From: Mesostigma viride
Taxonomy: Eukaryota > Streptophyta > Mesostigmatophyceae > Mesostigmatales > Mesostigmataceae
Assembly: GCA_009746045.1 (NCBI GenBank)
Contig: RPFO01000103.1
Span: 1,275,121-1,337,120 of the forward strand
Direction of reading: 5' to 3'
Length of the DNA: 62,000 nucleotides
Part shown: positions 33,187 to 47,600 of the stretch, piece after piece
Layout: the number at the start of each line of letters is the position of its first letter
Position numbering within the stretch: the first letter of the stretch is position 1
Notes under the pieces: generated by a model
What the model was told of the DNA's origin: nothing
The model's database searches: none
Seen by the model: only the letters and a program-made list of their open reading frames with translations
Position numbers and translations under genes: made by a program

Positions 33187-35394
33187 TCGGGGTTAATGCT
33201 CCGTGACTCCCCAACGGGGCACGAGTTTAATTAATTAATTAATGTGCTATCCACCTAAAAGATCGGGCCTCACACCCGGGCAACCTCCCACATGGCTTTC
33301 TGTGACCTGGAGGCTGATGAATTGCTATACCATGGAACTACTAGGGATCCACCAGGCTGTCAAAATCACCAGGGAATCAAACGGCATCCTGAACCACATT
33401 CTGTGCGTGAGATAAACCTTAGCAGATTGACCATGACCAGCCAAACCAAGCTTAAGGATAAACCGGCCCTTATTATTGCGGACCTGACCTGTTCTAGCTT
33501 TTACACCAGCATTTCACTAAACCTCAGGTGAGATCTTGAGTACGTTCATACAGCAACTACCAAATTCCCCTTTCGCAGAGCTGCTAGGTGAACTCCTTCA
33601 ATAAACGCAAGCAAACCCCTCTTGTCGGCCGCAGAGAGTCGTGCCTCCGCTGCTGCCACTGATTTTGCCTTGGGGACACTGTATATCTTACAGTACCCTT
33701 TCCCTTTCAATCCCCCCACCTGGCCTGGAAGGTCCCCTGGACGCCTTCCCTGTCGGCCACTTCGTAACCTCTTTCCGTTTTCTACTCGCCCAAAAGCCGA
33801 CAGAACACAAAGACGAAACCATCCAGAAAAAAAACTAACAAGCATTATCGGGGAAACTATCCCTCCCGTTCAGCCTTGCACTGTAAACGGCCGGCTAAGC
33901 TGGCGGACCGAACCGCGGCACCGTTTGCGGCGTATGCCACAGAAATTCGAGCTGGCGTGGATGGGGCCGAAATCAGGGCACTTTTGGAGCGTGCAAATGG
34001 GGTTGCCAGAGATGTGGAAGAAGCAAACTGAGACAGGATCCACCTTCCTTTTGCAGTTTTGCTCGGTGTGGTATTTTGGTGCCATAATTAATGTGGTTTT
34101 GTGAACTTCCCACTCTCCTCCAGATGAACATCTAATGCAGCTGTGAGCTGGGTGCAGATCGATCGGGTTGCCTACTGTATTTCCAGGTAAATAGGTGTAC
34201 GTTTATAACTTCCCACTCTCCTCCAGATGAACATCTAATGCAGCTGTGCCGGTGAGCTGGGTGCAGATCGATCGGGTTGCCTGCTGTATTTCCAGGTAAA
34301 TAGGTGTACGGTTCAGTATTCCAAGTATAACTAGTAGTTAATCCCTGCTAAGCCTAGGGTATCAAGATGTCAGTGGCTAACACGGAGCCTTACTAGACCA
34401 CGGAAGCCACCAGATCGATCGGGTTGCCTTCGAAGTTCGAGGAGGCCTGTGGCATGCGTGGAGAATATGACCCTGTGACTGACGTCAGACAATAGTAAGG
34501 CATAGTTATTAATTATATTTATTTTGTTCATTTCACCGGGAAATTATATTTATTTTGTTTTACTCGACTACCAGTACGGTCTTTGAACATGCCATCGTCC
34601 AGCGAATATCCCTGACGAGGTTGCTCAGCTGAACACTCCTTTTTAAGCTCCCACCCCACAGCCACGTGTCCAGATGCTTCGGCCGGCTCCCTGGAAAACC
34701 GCCAGACTAACGTCCCCTCCTGATAAAAATCGGCAAATATGTAGGTTCAGATGCTTGCCTTGGACGGTCGCCTGACACAAGTGGCTGATGAGGCTCGGTT
34801 GGGACGTTTGGGATGTCATCATCGCGACTCTCTGGTCCCTGGACTATGCGCAAAATTCCAGGCATATTTGATCCGCTAGCTAGTGTCCAATCGGTAGCAG
34901 ACTCGCGTTGGCGTTAGCCGCCACTCTTGGACGACCACTCTTTACCGCGACGTCCGGGGTCCAGTTGGCAGCGATTAATAGCGAAATACTTGGTTGGAGT
35001 GATCTCCGCCACATAATATCTAAACATATGAAAGACCTCCCATAATATCTCAACAGATGAATTACCTCCCTGGAGTCAGAAAAGCTGCGAGGCTCCCAGA
35101 AAAATGGATGTGCCAGCTTGACGACTCAACAAATGGCGTATCCAGACTGAAACCAAGTTAACCAACTTTATCTGCGCATCACCTGTGATTTGTGAGTGCT
35201 GGATGCCCATGTGCGGCGTGGGAATCACCAACAACAGCATCCCCTGTGAAACACAAGATATTACCCTCAGTGAGTTCAGTGGCGAAGTGCCCTGGAAGCG
35301 ACAATTCCCAGGCCTGTGAATTGCCGCCCTAGGGGATCGCGGAGCAAGGCACGTGATGGGACAATCGTTCTAGTTGGTCGGACGAGAGCAAGTT
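33187..35394. other. Intergenic region upstream of the modular gene
   Basis: It contains a ~104-bp tandem duplication at 34104-34312 (CTTCCCACTCTCCTCCAGAT twice) and a third fragment near 34410 (AGATCGATCGGGTTGCC). Open frames at 33546-33845 (minus) and 33622-34104 (plus) overlap and resemble nothing I know. The promoter of the gene starting at 35395 should be near the right end, but I see no clear TATA box. Confidence 0.6.
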
Positions 35395-35644
35395 ATGGCG
35401 CGCTGGTTTGTGAACGTGGGCCCAATGTGGCTCCTGCTGGTGCTGTTCCCGCTGTCGATTCAGACGATTGTTGTTGAAGCGCAGACATGCCAAGAGGCGG
35501 ATGATGCCCTCGCCCTGATACTCACTGGAACCATCTTCCGGTCAAGCGAGTGTACTTATGAGAGATATTCGTTCGATCACACTCGGATTTGTCCCTCGGA
35601 GTCATGCGTAAATCAGGCATATCCGTGCACGAATCCCTGTCCTT
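35395..35644 (+). CDS. Modular protein exon 1: signal peptide and C-half module
   Basis: The ATG at 35395 is chosen because it directly precedes a hydrophobic segment (WLLLVLFPLSIQTIVVEA) with a likely signal-peptidase site before QTC. An upstream TTG in the same frame is less likely. The rest is a lone C-half module (CQEADDAL ... ICPSESC ... NPCPC). Donor GTAAGT at 35645, phase 1. Confidence 0.75.
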
Positions 35645-38600
35645 GTAAGTTTCTATCTACCTGTTGTCCTTGACTGCAACCGTTTCACTGGCATTACTGA
35701 TACCCGCTACATAGTATAGAAAAACGTTCCCCGGCCCCGGCCCCCCACGCTTTAATCCATTAATTGCATTTTCGTCGGCATCCTGCAGGGTTGCGGAAGC
35801 TGAGCGCGAAATTAATTGGTTTAGGCTTTCAATAAGAAACGGGGGCCATTTCAGTCAACCATGTGCTTTGCAGCCCGGTGAGGCAGCTGGCGATATGGGA
35901 AACCAGGAACAGACTTTGCATTATATTCGAGAATATATACCAACGGGTCCAGGAGGGGTCCAGGAGGACAGAACATTAATTAGGAAGGGCCGGCCGGGGA
36001 TTGGAACGGATTAATGTGCGAAAAAAAATGTATATTTAAAGTCATCTATAGGCTCGGGTTGGTTCATCAGTATGATCAATATTCTCTTGCGTGCATGTGC
36101 AATATGTTTTATTTTTCCCTACAACTACTGGGAGAGCATGTCTGGGCCGGGGACGAGGCGGGGGAATATATCTGGAGTCCTAGCAGGCGCTGAAATCCTG
36201 CTATCTGAGGGTCTGCAGGAATGCAGATCCAGCTGAGACCAGACCTGTGACTGTGCACTGTGATTGTTCGCTGTGCATGATGATCAAGTGTTGTTTGCAA
36301 GCTGTAATGTGGACGTGAATATTTTTAGCTGCTCTTGCCTTAATTCCAGCTGTTCTCATGGCACTGCTACTGCCCACTTCATTGCATTAACGCTCATTGT
36401 AACACTCATTGCCACAAAGCTGGCCTAGTAGGCTTCAGCTTCCTGGTTACCCCTGCCATTGCCTGTGTGTATATATCAATGTATCTGTACTATCCCTGTA
36501 GAAACTTAGCAAGGTACGTGTTTTTTCATTGCAGGATCAATACAACAAATATGTAACTACGGATTTTGCGACGATCTTGGCGACAGAGATTGCCTGCAGG
36601 GATCAACTTCCTGCCCAGCTCAATTAATGCTGGCATGCGCATGCATCTGTCTCTCCCTGCAGGCATCGCGGCGCAGGTGCGTGCGATTGCGCCGCAGACG
36701 AACCTGCTGCGGACGCTCTTCCAGTGCGGGCGCCAGAGCATCACGGGGTGCCCTCTTTCCAAATTCTTCCAGTATGCATCCCGGTGCGGCTTTACACAGA
36801 CTGTAAACGATATCCTGGTTGTCACAGGCACGCCTTTCCCGCCACCCGCTGGCACTGGGCGACCGCCCCCACCTGCCAACCAACCGCCCTCGCCGCCGTC
36901 GCCGCCACTTGCCACGGTACAGCAGTGCAGCGATTTGGACATTCGGTTGACCACGGGGATACAGACCTTGATCGCGAGTGCACAGAGTTGCGTCAATGGG
37001 CTTTATTCATATGACTCTCAGCTCTGCCCGGCTTCGCAGTGCAAGTTACGCGCCGGAAGCTGCTTGGCCCCATGCGCATGTACGTAACACGCTTGCCCAC
37101 GCACACGTGTTAATACTATGGTGAGATCATAGCGTGCTGTTTTTTATCTATGCTAGTACAGAGTTTTATGCTGCCGTACATCATCATCTCCTCCATGTGC
37201 TGTTTCCTGTTTGCCTAAACAAGTGCTGTTCGCTTGAGCATCGCGTTTCGAGCGTTCCAGCTGATGGCCACTTAGATTATGTAGAATGTTTCGTCAGTCT
37301 TCCATCCATCGTCCTGACGATGTCCATGCACTAGGATTTCTGTGAAATTATGCTACTGTACTCGGCTAGTCAGTCACAACTATTTATCAATTTCGATATT
37401 TGGCCCCTTCAGCATGCATGAGTAATTCCTTCAAGGGACTGTGGATTCCCTGTGTCTGGCTTGCATGATCGGGGCCATATACTCCATATAACTGTTGGTT
37501 CCTGCATGTTCATGGTTGCTGCACATGCTTGATGTATTGACGAGCACTGCCTCGTCAGTCGTCAACTCTTTGAACTCTTACAATGGTCGCCTATTGCCTG
37601 TAATTCCACAACTTTCACTTATTGCGCCTGTTGGTTACGTTTTCCCATTTGGACTACTAACGTTCTTTTCAGATTAATTTTTACCTGCCCTGTCCTGCGC
37701 CGCACGTTCTGCGCCCTCAAGATTTTCTCTCTGATTTGTTTTCCTAACGATGCATGCTGTGCATGAGCTCACATCACATCAATGCCACATGACTTCGCAG
37801 TACTACGGCCTCGCAAGTCAACTCCTTTGAAAAAGGGTTTGTTTCCGACGTAGTTGTCTCCCAGCACGCCATGTCTTAAATAATCCTGCCCTTGCCTGAG
37901 CATAAGGTTGGGTGCATGGTGGGCAATGATCTCGCTCAGACTCCCACGTCACCATGTCTCTGGCATCGTTACCGACCCCTGACATGTGATCTTTGAGTGA
38001 CTTAAATCCCTTTGGCCCTTGCATCTGGCACCGGGTCCACTTTAATGGCAGGCATCAGCAGGTCGATCGAGCGCAGACACCAAGCTTCGCCACCGTAGTA
38101 ATGTTTTTCAGAGTAGGTACTGAAATGTCTGTATGGTCTGCCTCGCGCCCCGCCTCGCAGGCATCTCGGATCACATCGACCTGCTGCGCCCAGGAGAGAT
38201 CCGGCGGATGTTTGAGTGCAAGATCACCAGTATTGGCGACTGCCCCCTGGCAAACTTTCTGGATTATGCGAGTGAATGCGGGCTGGCTTCGCGTGTGATC
38301 ACTATTGCGACTTCGGGTACCCTCCCGTCACCGCCGCCCCCCCTCCCCCACCGCCGCCCCCTTCCCCGCCTCCCATCACGATCGCCGAATGCGTGTCGAT
38401 CGAGAGCAGCTTCAGGACGTCCATGGTTCAGCAGGCGCAGACATCTGGCCAGTGCAACTTTGGGGACTATTTCTGGGACAACCAGCTGTGCCCGGACGAG
38501 AGTTGCAGGACCCAGACAGGGGCCTGTTTGAACCCCTGCCCATGTGAGTGACTTTCTTTACCGCCCTTTTGCTGTGGATTTCGCCGCAGCTGCGCACATT

Positions 38601-41600
38601 GGTTGCAGCCTGCAAATGGCCATCTTTCTGTCCTGATCAAGCAAGCTGTTTCCGGCCCCACCGTCTGGGTCATCTAGCTAGTCGCTCTACACGTAAGCCA
38701 GCCATAATTTCAAAGCACAAGGCTACACATTTCCATTACCATTCATATGAACATCATCCTGAACGACTCGAACACGCGGACAAGATAACGGCATGCTCGA
38801 GCTACCATGGTCCGGATTCTCCCGATTTCTGGCCTGCGCTGGTTGTCTCCTTGATGTTTCTGGTCCCAGCCCAGGCGCAAAGAACAAGCTTCTGAATTTT
38901 TAAGATGTGCTTCTTGAAGCATGGGTGGATCTAGTTGGAATCAAGTATGCGTGTAGAGTGGTTGGCATAAATGTGCACCTTATTGGCATGTTCTTGCTTT
39001 CAAGTAGGAGGACGTTACTCCCTCTGTTCTTGCATAACAATCCCTTTTCATCTATTCATGCAAACTGCACCATCTTCCTTAGAATGCGTAGTCAGATCTG
39101 GCACGTATTTGCCTCTTGCGTTGTTCAGACTTATGGCCTACCGAATTGTATCGTACTTCGGGCTTGACATATCATACACACCAACGTATATTTGCTAATT
39201 GTCATGGCCAGCTGGAGCCTTGTAAGGGTTCAGTTTTTTTTTTGGTATAGTGAGGAGTTGTCTCCTGGGTCAAGTTGTCTCCTTGATAGTAAGGAGACGT
39301 AGAGGCAGATCTGTCAAAGGCCGCTTGATATGTGTATTGTTTTAAGCAAATATGTTAGGTTGTAACGCGTTAGCTCGCTTCACGCTTGTTCAGCCGTGTA
39401 ATTAACCCACATTACGCCATGCATCGAACACCCTTACTCACCCCTGCGTGAGGGTGACTACTATCATTGTTCTGTTATACACTCGTGAGGGGGTCAAAAG
39501 GGTTCTTGTCATAAACCTTACAGCCTGCATGCAGAGCAGTGGTGGCTTATGTTATCACAGCATGACTTGTAAGAGAGAGAGATGGCCAACAATTACGAAG
39601 GTACTTTTACTAATACCTTCATGCATCTGCGCACGGCCAAGGTTGCACATGGGTGGCGGAAGTACTCACTAACTCATGTAAATATGACTGAACCTAGGAC
39701 ACGCTAGTGCGGCACATAGCAGCACAGGTCGCAACTGCATCAACCACATCCTGCCGCCTGGCAGCACTATGTTGTGCTGCATAGCAACTTACTGTATACT
39801 GATTGAGTTGTTGGCCCACGTCATACTGCGCACCGTCACATAGTGTGCGTAATGTTTCGCAGACATGCTTAATCTTGGCTGTCCTCCGCTTGCGTGCTGC
39901 GATCCTGTTCGCCGCAGGCATCTCCTTCCTGACCGATCTAATCGCCAGCCGCATTAGCCAGCTAAGGCAGCTCTTTTACTGCGGGTATAACACCCTCGGA
40001 GGCTGCCCCGTCGCGACCTACTTCTCGTACGGGACTCAGTGCGGCCTCACCGATAAGTTTAACTACCTCTTGACTGCTACCGGGGTGCCATTCCCGCCGC
40101 CGGGAGGGGCTTCCTCGCCCCCTCCACCACCAAAGTCTCCTCCTCCCAGCCCGGCTCCACCCCCAAGGATTTCTCCCCCCCAGCCCGTTCCCCGCCCCCC
40201 CCCCCCCCAACTCGTTCTCCCCCCCCCGCATCACCCCCCCCCCAGCCCGCCCTCCTCCCCCCCCAATACCGCCCAACAGCAGTGCCAAATACTGTACGAC
40301 AATTTCTTCGGGGCGATCGCGGGTGCGGTCGTGAGCCTTCCCGCCTGCCAAATCGGTGTTTACGCCTTTGATAACCGGCTCTGCCCCGACAACCTCTGCA
40401 AAGTGCAGGCCGGTTCCTGCTCCAACCCTTGCCCATGTGAGCCTCGTTACCATATGGTTATGGAGAATGATAGGGTTACTATGGCATATGTAGTGTGATA
40501 GGGTCACTATGGCATATGTAGTGTGACAGGGTTACTATGGCATATGTAGTGTGACAGGGTTACTATGGCATATGTAGTGTGATAGGGTCACTATGGCATA
40601 TGTAGTGTGACAGGGTTACTATGGCATATGTAGTGTGACAGGGTTACTATGGCATATGTAGTGTGACAGGGTTACTATGGCATATGTAGTGTAATACTGT
40701 AGGGTTACTACGGCATATATTGTGTGTGAGGGAAGCGCTTGCATAGTCACGTTACATGAACAGGCCCTCAGGGCATGCACCCATGCATGTAATTAGTGAA
40801 GCGTGAATCTATCCACTCACCTAACTGCATCGTGTTGTTAGGCATATACGTTATCCGCCCACCCGAGATGGGATGGCAAGGACGATCTATCTATGCAGCC
40901 GCGGGCACATGCTCAACGTCCTATGAGCTACAATTAAAAGGTCTAAGTGAGTGATGTATAAAGGGATGCTCTGGGATGCATCAATGCATCAAATCCAATT
41001 GGCTTGAGGGCCGGTCATCAGCTGGGATTGAAGAGCTTGTGTCAGTGCTGGGTTTCCTTGAATGCTCCTCCTGTAATGCTCACACTGTAACGGTCTCCTG
41101 TTTAGTGGCTGTATGGCGGCTGTACACCAGCCAGCATCTCTGGTGCATGATTGGTTGCTGACTGGATTACCAACCAGCCACGCCCACATATGGCCACAAA
41201 CAGGTATGCACTTGCGTCCGTATTTTCGCCTAGGTACGCACCAGGACTTCAGGTGGGTGTACTGCCCACACGCACACCCACCCTCGCTCGCAAGTAGTTC
41301 CATGGCCTTGACCACTTACATATGAAGTAACCCACGGAAAGTATAAGATTACACTGCAAGTGAGCACGCGCTATCGTTAGTAACTCCTTCCCGTAGGTAC
41401 GCATGTACGGCCGTGCGCTGGCCGACATTTCCCACTGCTTGTCACCGTCACTGGGCAGGCATCGTCGCACAGGTGGCTGAGGTGGCCAAACAGGCGGAAG
41501 ACCTTCGGAAGCTGTATGATTGCGGGGACAGTGACATCGGCGGCTGCCCCGTGTCGGTGTTCTTCGAGTACAGCACCCAGTGCAACATTGGTTCCACCCT

Positions 41601-44600
41601 GAACAGCATCCTCCTCGCGACAGGGATTCCCTTCCCCCCCCCGGCCACGCGGCCGCCACCGCCGCCTCCCCTGGGTGAACAGTCGGAGTTCTGCCTGAAC
41701 TTGTACGACTCGGTCACTGTAAAGATGGTGCTCGCGCTCCAGCCGCTCGCCGTGTGCCAGTTTGGCAAGTTTGCGTACGACGAGCAGCTGTGCCCGGCGG
41801 CCAGCTGCAAGAACTCAACTGGAGGGTGCGCGGACCCATGCCCATGTGAGTGGGAACAGTTAACGCCAAGCGCATTGGCGTGATCCTGATTCGGCATATC
41901 TCTGCGATTCCAGCGACACCGGAACGAGTTCATTCCGACAAGTATCAAGAAAGTTATGGTGTTCCGACTTCCCGGTCGCGCGCGAGCGCGAGCCGGCTGT
42001 TCTTCTAAGTCAGACGTGAATATGTGCCGACGGCATATGGGGTCGACAGTAATTCCTGGGCTGACAGGAATTAGGTGCTGAACCTACGACGGTATTGGAT
42101 TAATACGTCGTACGCAGGAAATAGGAACCTTAACCTGTGGTCTGTTGGTACCGCAGGCTTAGTCCTGGACTATTGGGTGCAGACGCAATAATCACTGTGG
42201 ACTGTACTCTGTGGTCACTGTGCCTGTATGGCAGACCTACTGTATAGGATCTGGACGCTGTACAGGTTGTTAATACTGTACCGGGGGTGTTAATACTGAG
42301 CAGGCCTACGAGGCTGCTCAGGCCTAGCAAAGCACAGTGCACAAGTATATAAAGAATAGGCCAGTGCCAACTGGTTAGATCTCTTGCGAGCCCGCCTCAC
42401 GTGTGTTGCCTTGACTTGGCAAACTCGTGTCTAAGCACTCACGTGCACGAGTGCTGTAAGCCTATATTTTTAACCAAGCTCCATTCCAACCATTCTCATG
42501 ATGAATCTATCCGCGCGCATTGGAATCTATCTATCCCTACACATTGCGCTTTAACTCAAATTACAACGATGTTCCGGTTCCATCAAGGCGGTTTACTGCC
42601 TGGGCTTAATCGTCGAGTTTAATCCTGCGCTGGACTGCTGCGGATACTCGCGGAATCGAGACTACCGGATAGAAGCTGGGCGTAGCAGATTATCGGTTTA
42701 TGATGCGTTCCGGGAATGGTTGAGTCCCCAACGACGGCCGAGGCTAAGTTTATCTTGGAGGTTGTTGGTGGGCGTTTGTACGCCAGGACTAGCTGGATTG
42801 GCTGCGTGAAGGTTTCCTGAGCTATCCAGATAGCTAGATTGCGGGCACGTTATTGGCGACGAATGAGTTTCGTTGCTGGCCTGCTACGTGTTGACGAGCG
42901 CTCCTGGTTGTTTCGCATTTCCTGATGACAAGATGTTGCGGAATCGGCTTTTAGTGATCCTTGTGGGTTGCTGGGTTTTAATGGATCGAGTTATCCAGAC
43001 TTATCAAGAGTCAACTGCGCGTGCGGTTCGGCATGGATCGAGTCGATCAAGATCATTGGTTGCGTTCCGGTTTGCGGCATGGCTATGCTTTGCACCTGAG
43101 TGAAGCTACGAGTTTCAAGCGTTCGAGATTTGTCGTCAAGCGAAGGCGTTTCGCTGCCATGGGTGGCGGTCAAGCATGTTGCTGCAGTGTTGGCTACGAC
43201 AAGCTCGGCTGGTGTTGACTGTCGAGTATGCTGGCGAGTTTTCGCGCATGCATGTAGTCGACATAGCTGCGAGCTGTGCTGGTCGCGAGCTCGAGGAGCT
43301 ACGCGAGGCGTCATCTGCAAGGTTGCAGTTTGTGCGGTGTGGAGTTATCCATCGTCAATCTTTCCAGATTTATATTGCAAAGCTGCAGATTGCTGTCGAG
43401 TTCTCTTTATACCGCTTGATGAGCGATTGTGAACGGCGCTGGTGTGGGCGTACGTGTCGGCAGCTAGAGGGTGAAGTTGTGTCGACTGCGACGAGAGAGC
43501 GTCGGCATCTGGGGAGCAGCGAGGAGAAGTTGTTCCTGGTCAATTTTCCGAGTCGCGGGTGACGGTGTCGACAAGCGGCAAGGTCGGCGGTGTTGTTGTA
43601 ATTAATAATGGCAGTGCTGCGCGACGTGATGATTGCATTGCTGCGACGCGAGGACGTCGGGCATCGACTGCGGCGAGAGATGGCAGCAAGAAGAGCGGAT
43701 GGCCAGGCGAAGTATCGCGGGGCGACTAGAATGTCACAGGCGACCTGGCGAGACGCGAGTATGCTGGCGCGAGTCGCAGGCGACTGGGTATGTCGCGAGC
43801 GACTGGGTGTGCCGCAGGCGACTGGGTATGTCGCGAGCGACCGGGTATGTCGCAGGCGGCAGATCTAGAGTATGTAGAGCGATGGCAAATGATGGCTGCA
43901 GGTTGCAGTTAATTGCATATTTGCTCTCAGCATTCCACTGCTATATGTGGTATGGCGCTATGAGAATCATGGCATTGAGGCCGTGATTGCAGAACTCGTG
44001 GAGTTTGCAAGGAATTAATGGATGGTGCGTCCATCATTAGTTGGCGCGCGTGTACGTGACTGGCAGGCAGCTCCTACAAGGTCAGCATTTCCTGAGTCAG
44101 CGACTGGCAGGCAGGGATGGTTTTGTTGGTCGGGGGTAGCCAGATAACGTATAAGGCGAGAGCTGAAGGGTTCCCATAGCCGGAGGTCTCGCTGAAGACG
44201 TGCTGTTTCTGGGTCATGTATGCAGTAGCCGAAGCACAGTTGTGCTGTTCTGCGTGTGAAGGGGCTTGAGGGCCAAGTAACATGCCGTTTTCTCCACCGC
44301 TTGTATGTTGAGTGTGTCCCCGAGCGGGTGTTGAGTACATCATTCCTGTTAAGGGATATGTGAGGGACAGCCCCAGGCTCGGTCTAGCATGGTGTTGCTA
44401 TTCCTTGAAGCATGAACACACTGGGGGATCAGATGCTGAATGTGTTTCCAAAATTACTGCAATAATTTGACGGTTGTTGGTGACTGGCCTGTTTGCACAG
44501 GGTCAGGTTGAGCTCCCATGTGATCTCTGTATTGATGTGTGAGGGTGGGCAACTCACAGCATTGTGCAGAATGCCCCTGGTCTAGTGCATGACAGGGAAG

Positions 44601-47600
44601 GGCACCCTTATTACAGTTGTATAAGGGTGTGGATAAGGGCCTCGCGGTTGGCCGTTACCACCATGTGCTGGTGTGTAATTAGTGATCGAGACCCAGGAAG
44701 TACCTCTTCTGGATTGAAGTGTGGGAAGGGTCTAACAAGTGTTCGGTTTGATGTTTTGATTTGTGCCAACAATCTGAAGTCAAGCATTTGCATCTGATTT
44801 TCAAGGTTTAGGCAGCTGGGCTTGGCGTGGTGAGCCAGGTGGAAACCAGTTGGCCATAAATGCTTTGAGTGGTTTTGGAAACATCACCTTAGCAATAATA
44901 TGCCTGTTCTGTGATCAGCCATTCAAGGACAGGTAAGCTGATGGGAGTCAGTTATACCTGGGTACCTGAGCTTTGCCAGCTGCAGGTGTAATGCAGAGGA
45001 TCAGTTTGCTACAGCTGTATCGAGGCCCCAGGGTGACCCTGGCCAGGCCCCTGGGTACCTTCATATACGGTGGTTGGGCAAGCAGACAGGCAGGCTGCAC
45101 CCCTGGATTGATCGGCCAAACACCAGGCCTGATCGGGTGTGCGCCTATAACTGCGTTGGGAGGATTCCCAGAGAGATTTTAATGTTGTGGTCTTGGCTAG
45201 GCAAAGCACAAGACGGTGCCAAGATGGCTAGCATGCTCATCCAGGTGCTACGTCCTGAGGCTGCTAACATTAAAGTGGATACCAATGCTCAGGTCTCTGA
45301 CATGGGATCTTGGTCAGCATACAGGAGAACTGCTGGTCGGTGAGCCAAGTTGCCCCTGGGTGTCTAGCTTTGTGTTGGGACACACGTGGAAAGGGCCTCA
45401 ACATGCCTTAGGGGAAAATTAACAGTTGGTTAATAAACCCTAACTTTCCAGTGTTAATGGAAAACTGATGATACCCGATATGCACTGGCAGGTTGCCAGA
45501 AAATATAACCGTTGGCAGCATTGCTCCTCATCCAAGCAGTGTTCATGGTATATTCTGCAATATCACTCCTGTATTTACAGTTTATCCATAATAGTGTTCC
45601 CCCATACTATGTACAAGACCTGCAGGGTCTGTTGCAAGGGGGTTCCTAATCCTGGATTCTCCAATGTGGTACGTTGGAGTGTTGCTGGGTCCAGAGTTCT
45701 GTGTCTGCAAGTGAACCTGAGATGCTGTCAGCTTCAGCTGCCCAGTGATACCTGTCGAGCTTGAAGGTGATGAACCAGAAATCCAGAAATCCAGATTTCC
45801 AGAATTCAAGAGTTCCAGAGTTCCAGAGATTCCAGTTTCCAGAGATGCAGACCAGTGTCCTGAGGGGGCTAACAATATTGTCAAGTGGATCCAGATTTTC
45901 CTGTTGAGTTCAGGCTGTCAGAGTGGCAGGAGGTAACTACCTGAGTGTTGCCAGGGGATACATACATGGCTGAGTGCCAGATTTATATTTGTCTCCCGTT
46001 TTGGCAGTTGCTTACATATATGGTTTCTTGTAGCAACCATGCTGCTTTGGGGAATTATTATGTCCTCAAAAAGAAAGAAAATGTTGGAACAGTGCAGCAT
46101 GTTTAAAGTTGGCTACCAGATGGAGAAGAAACCAGATTATGTTTGAAGGGTTGGCACAAGCTTCCTGAAGAAAATTTCCAGTCTACAAGGTCCGGGACTA
46201 TGGAGCCTGCAGAGGATGCTTCAAGAGCAATCTGAAACCTGCTGAATGCTGAAGGCCGACTGTGGAGGGTATATACAGATCAGCATCTGCATACGTGAGT
46301 TGCTGATGATGGATGTGTGATTCCAGTTGACCCTGTCCCTGGCCTGTGCATGTTCAGATTGATTGCTGTATGACAATCAGCATATGGAAGTTGTGATGGT
46401 TCCCAGGTGTGTTGCTGTAAAACCATAGGATTTGGTTTCCTCCTAGTTTGGAGTTGGCTGGCCTGGAAGTTATGATTGATCCCAGATGTGATGCTGTGAA
46501 ACCATATAGTTTGGTTGTCTCCTCATTATGGAGTTGGCTGGTCTTGGGATGATTTACTCTGTCCACGACTGTTTTGCTGTAAAACCTAGGATTTGGTTTC
46601 TCCCAGGGTGATATGGGAGTTGGCTGGTCTGAGGACATGTTTCAGGGACTGAAAAACCTTACTGATGTTTGACCTCGGGGTGTTACACTGTCAGATGTGA
46701 TATGGATCTGTGCACGAGGTAGCCCAAGGTTGGCTCCACGGTGTGGTGCCTTATTCAGCCTGGGTGGGGTTTTCTTCTCAGTGCCTCTATCATCTGATGC
46801 TTATGTGTACCCTGCAATGATGGTTGCTTCATGGTTATCAGTATGGTTGTTCCTGAATGAGTTTCAGCCTGACATGTACAGTTTGTATGTGAGGGTTGAT
46901 CTGTGCTCTGGATAAGGGCATATGTGGCAGGCTGAAGGACCTACGAGAGGGGATCTGGACAATCTAGCCTAAGAATAACATTACGTTGTTTGCTGGATTT
47001 GCTTCAGATATGTATCCCTTGGTCCTTGCCACTAGAGATGTTAGTGCTTATCACGACATGTCCCAAGTTGAGAGGCATGTGGGCGTGGTTTGTTAGCTGC
47101 CACCTGTGGGCCCTATCATTGATGATGCACAGCAGAATGCCTGATGAGGTGCTAAGGATGAGAAGCCTCGATCGTCATAGCCCAGTTGGTGGAGAGTACC
47201 CCTGATCTGATTTTGTCTGGGATTGACTTTGCCCAGCCTAACACCTTGGAGATCTTTGTTGACAGTTCCATGGATGCTCGCCAGGTCACTAAGGTCAGGG
47301 GGAGATCTGCTGCTCTGTTTGCTTTCTATCAGAGCAGGGCAAGTTTGTTCAGCTGGTACAGCAGACTGCAGAAGAGGGTCTGTATCAGTTCAGATGTGGC
47401 AGAATGCAGGGCCATATGTGAGGGGATCCAGTCCAGCTTGTACATAAAGGAGTTAATGCTGGAGCTGGCTTCAGTTACCCCTTGGTCCTTGCAGATGGAG
47501 ACGTTGTTGCTAACAGACAGCATGGGTATGGTCCAGTTTGTTCACAAGCAGCTGGCCAGAAGCCGGGACTGGTTATTTGTTGCTGAAGGAGTTGGCCAGT

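Noticed and set aside
32599-33234. ~190-residue frames of TDGR or VRPS repeats on both strands
   Set aside because: They are pure translations of the TCCG microsatellite.
33546-34104. Two overlapping frames on opposite strands
   Set aside because: Neither shows a family motif or splice context; kept only as part of the intergenic description.
36538-36650. Cys-rich open stretch (ICNYGFCDDLG...) as an extra exon of the modular gene
   Set aside because: In the required phase the acceptor joins to give TGA, and no good donor follows before the real exon at 36663.
43176-43868. Arg-rich frames inside family A copy 2 as real gag
   Set aside because: They could not be aligned with confidence to the gag of copy 1, and include short tandem repeats.
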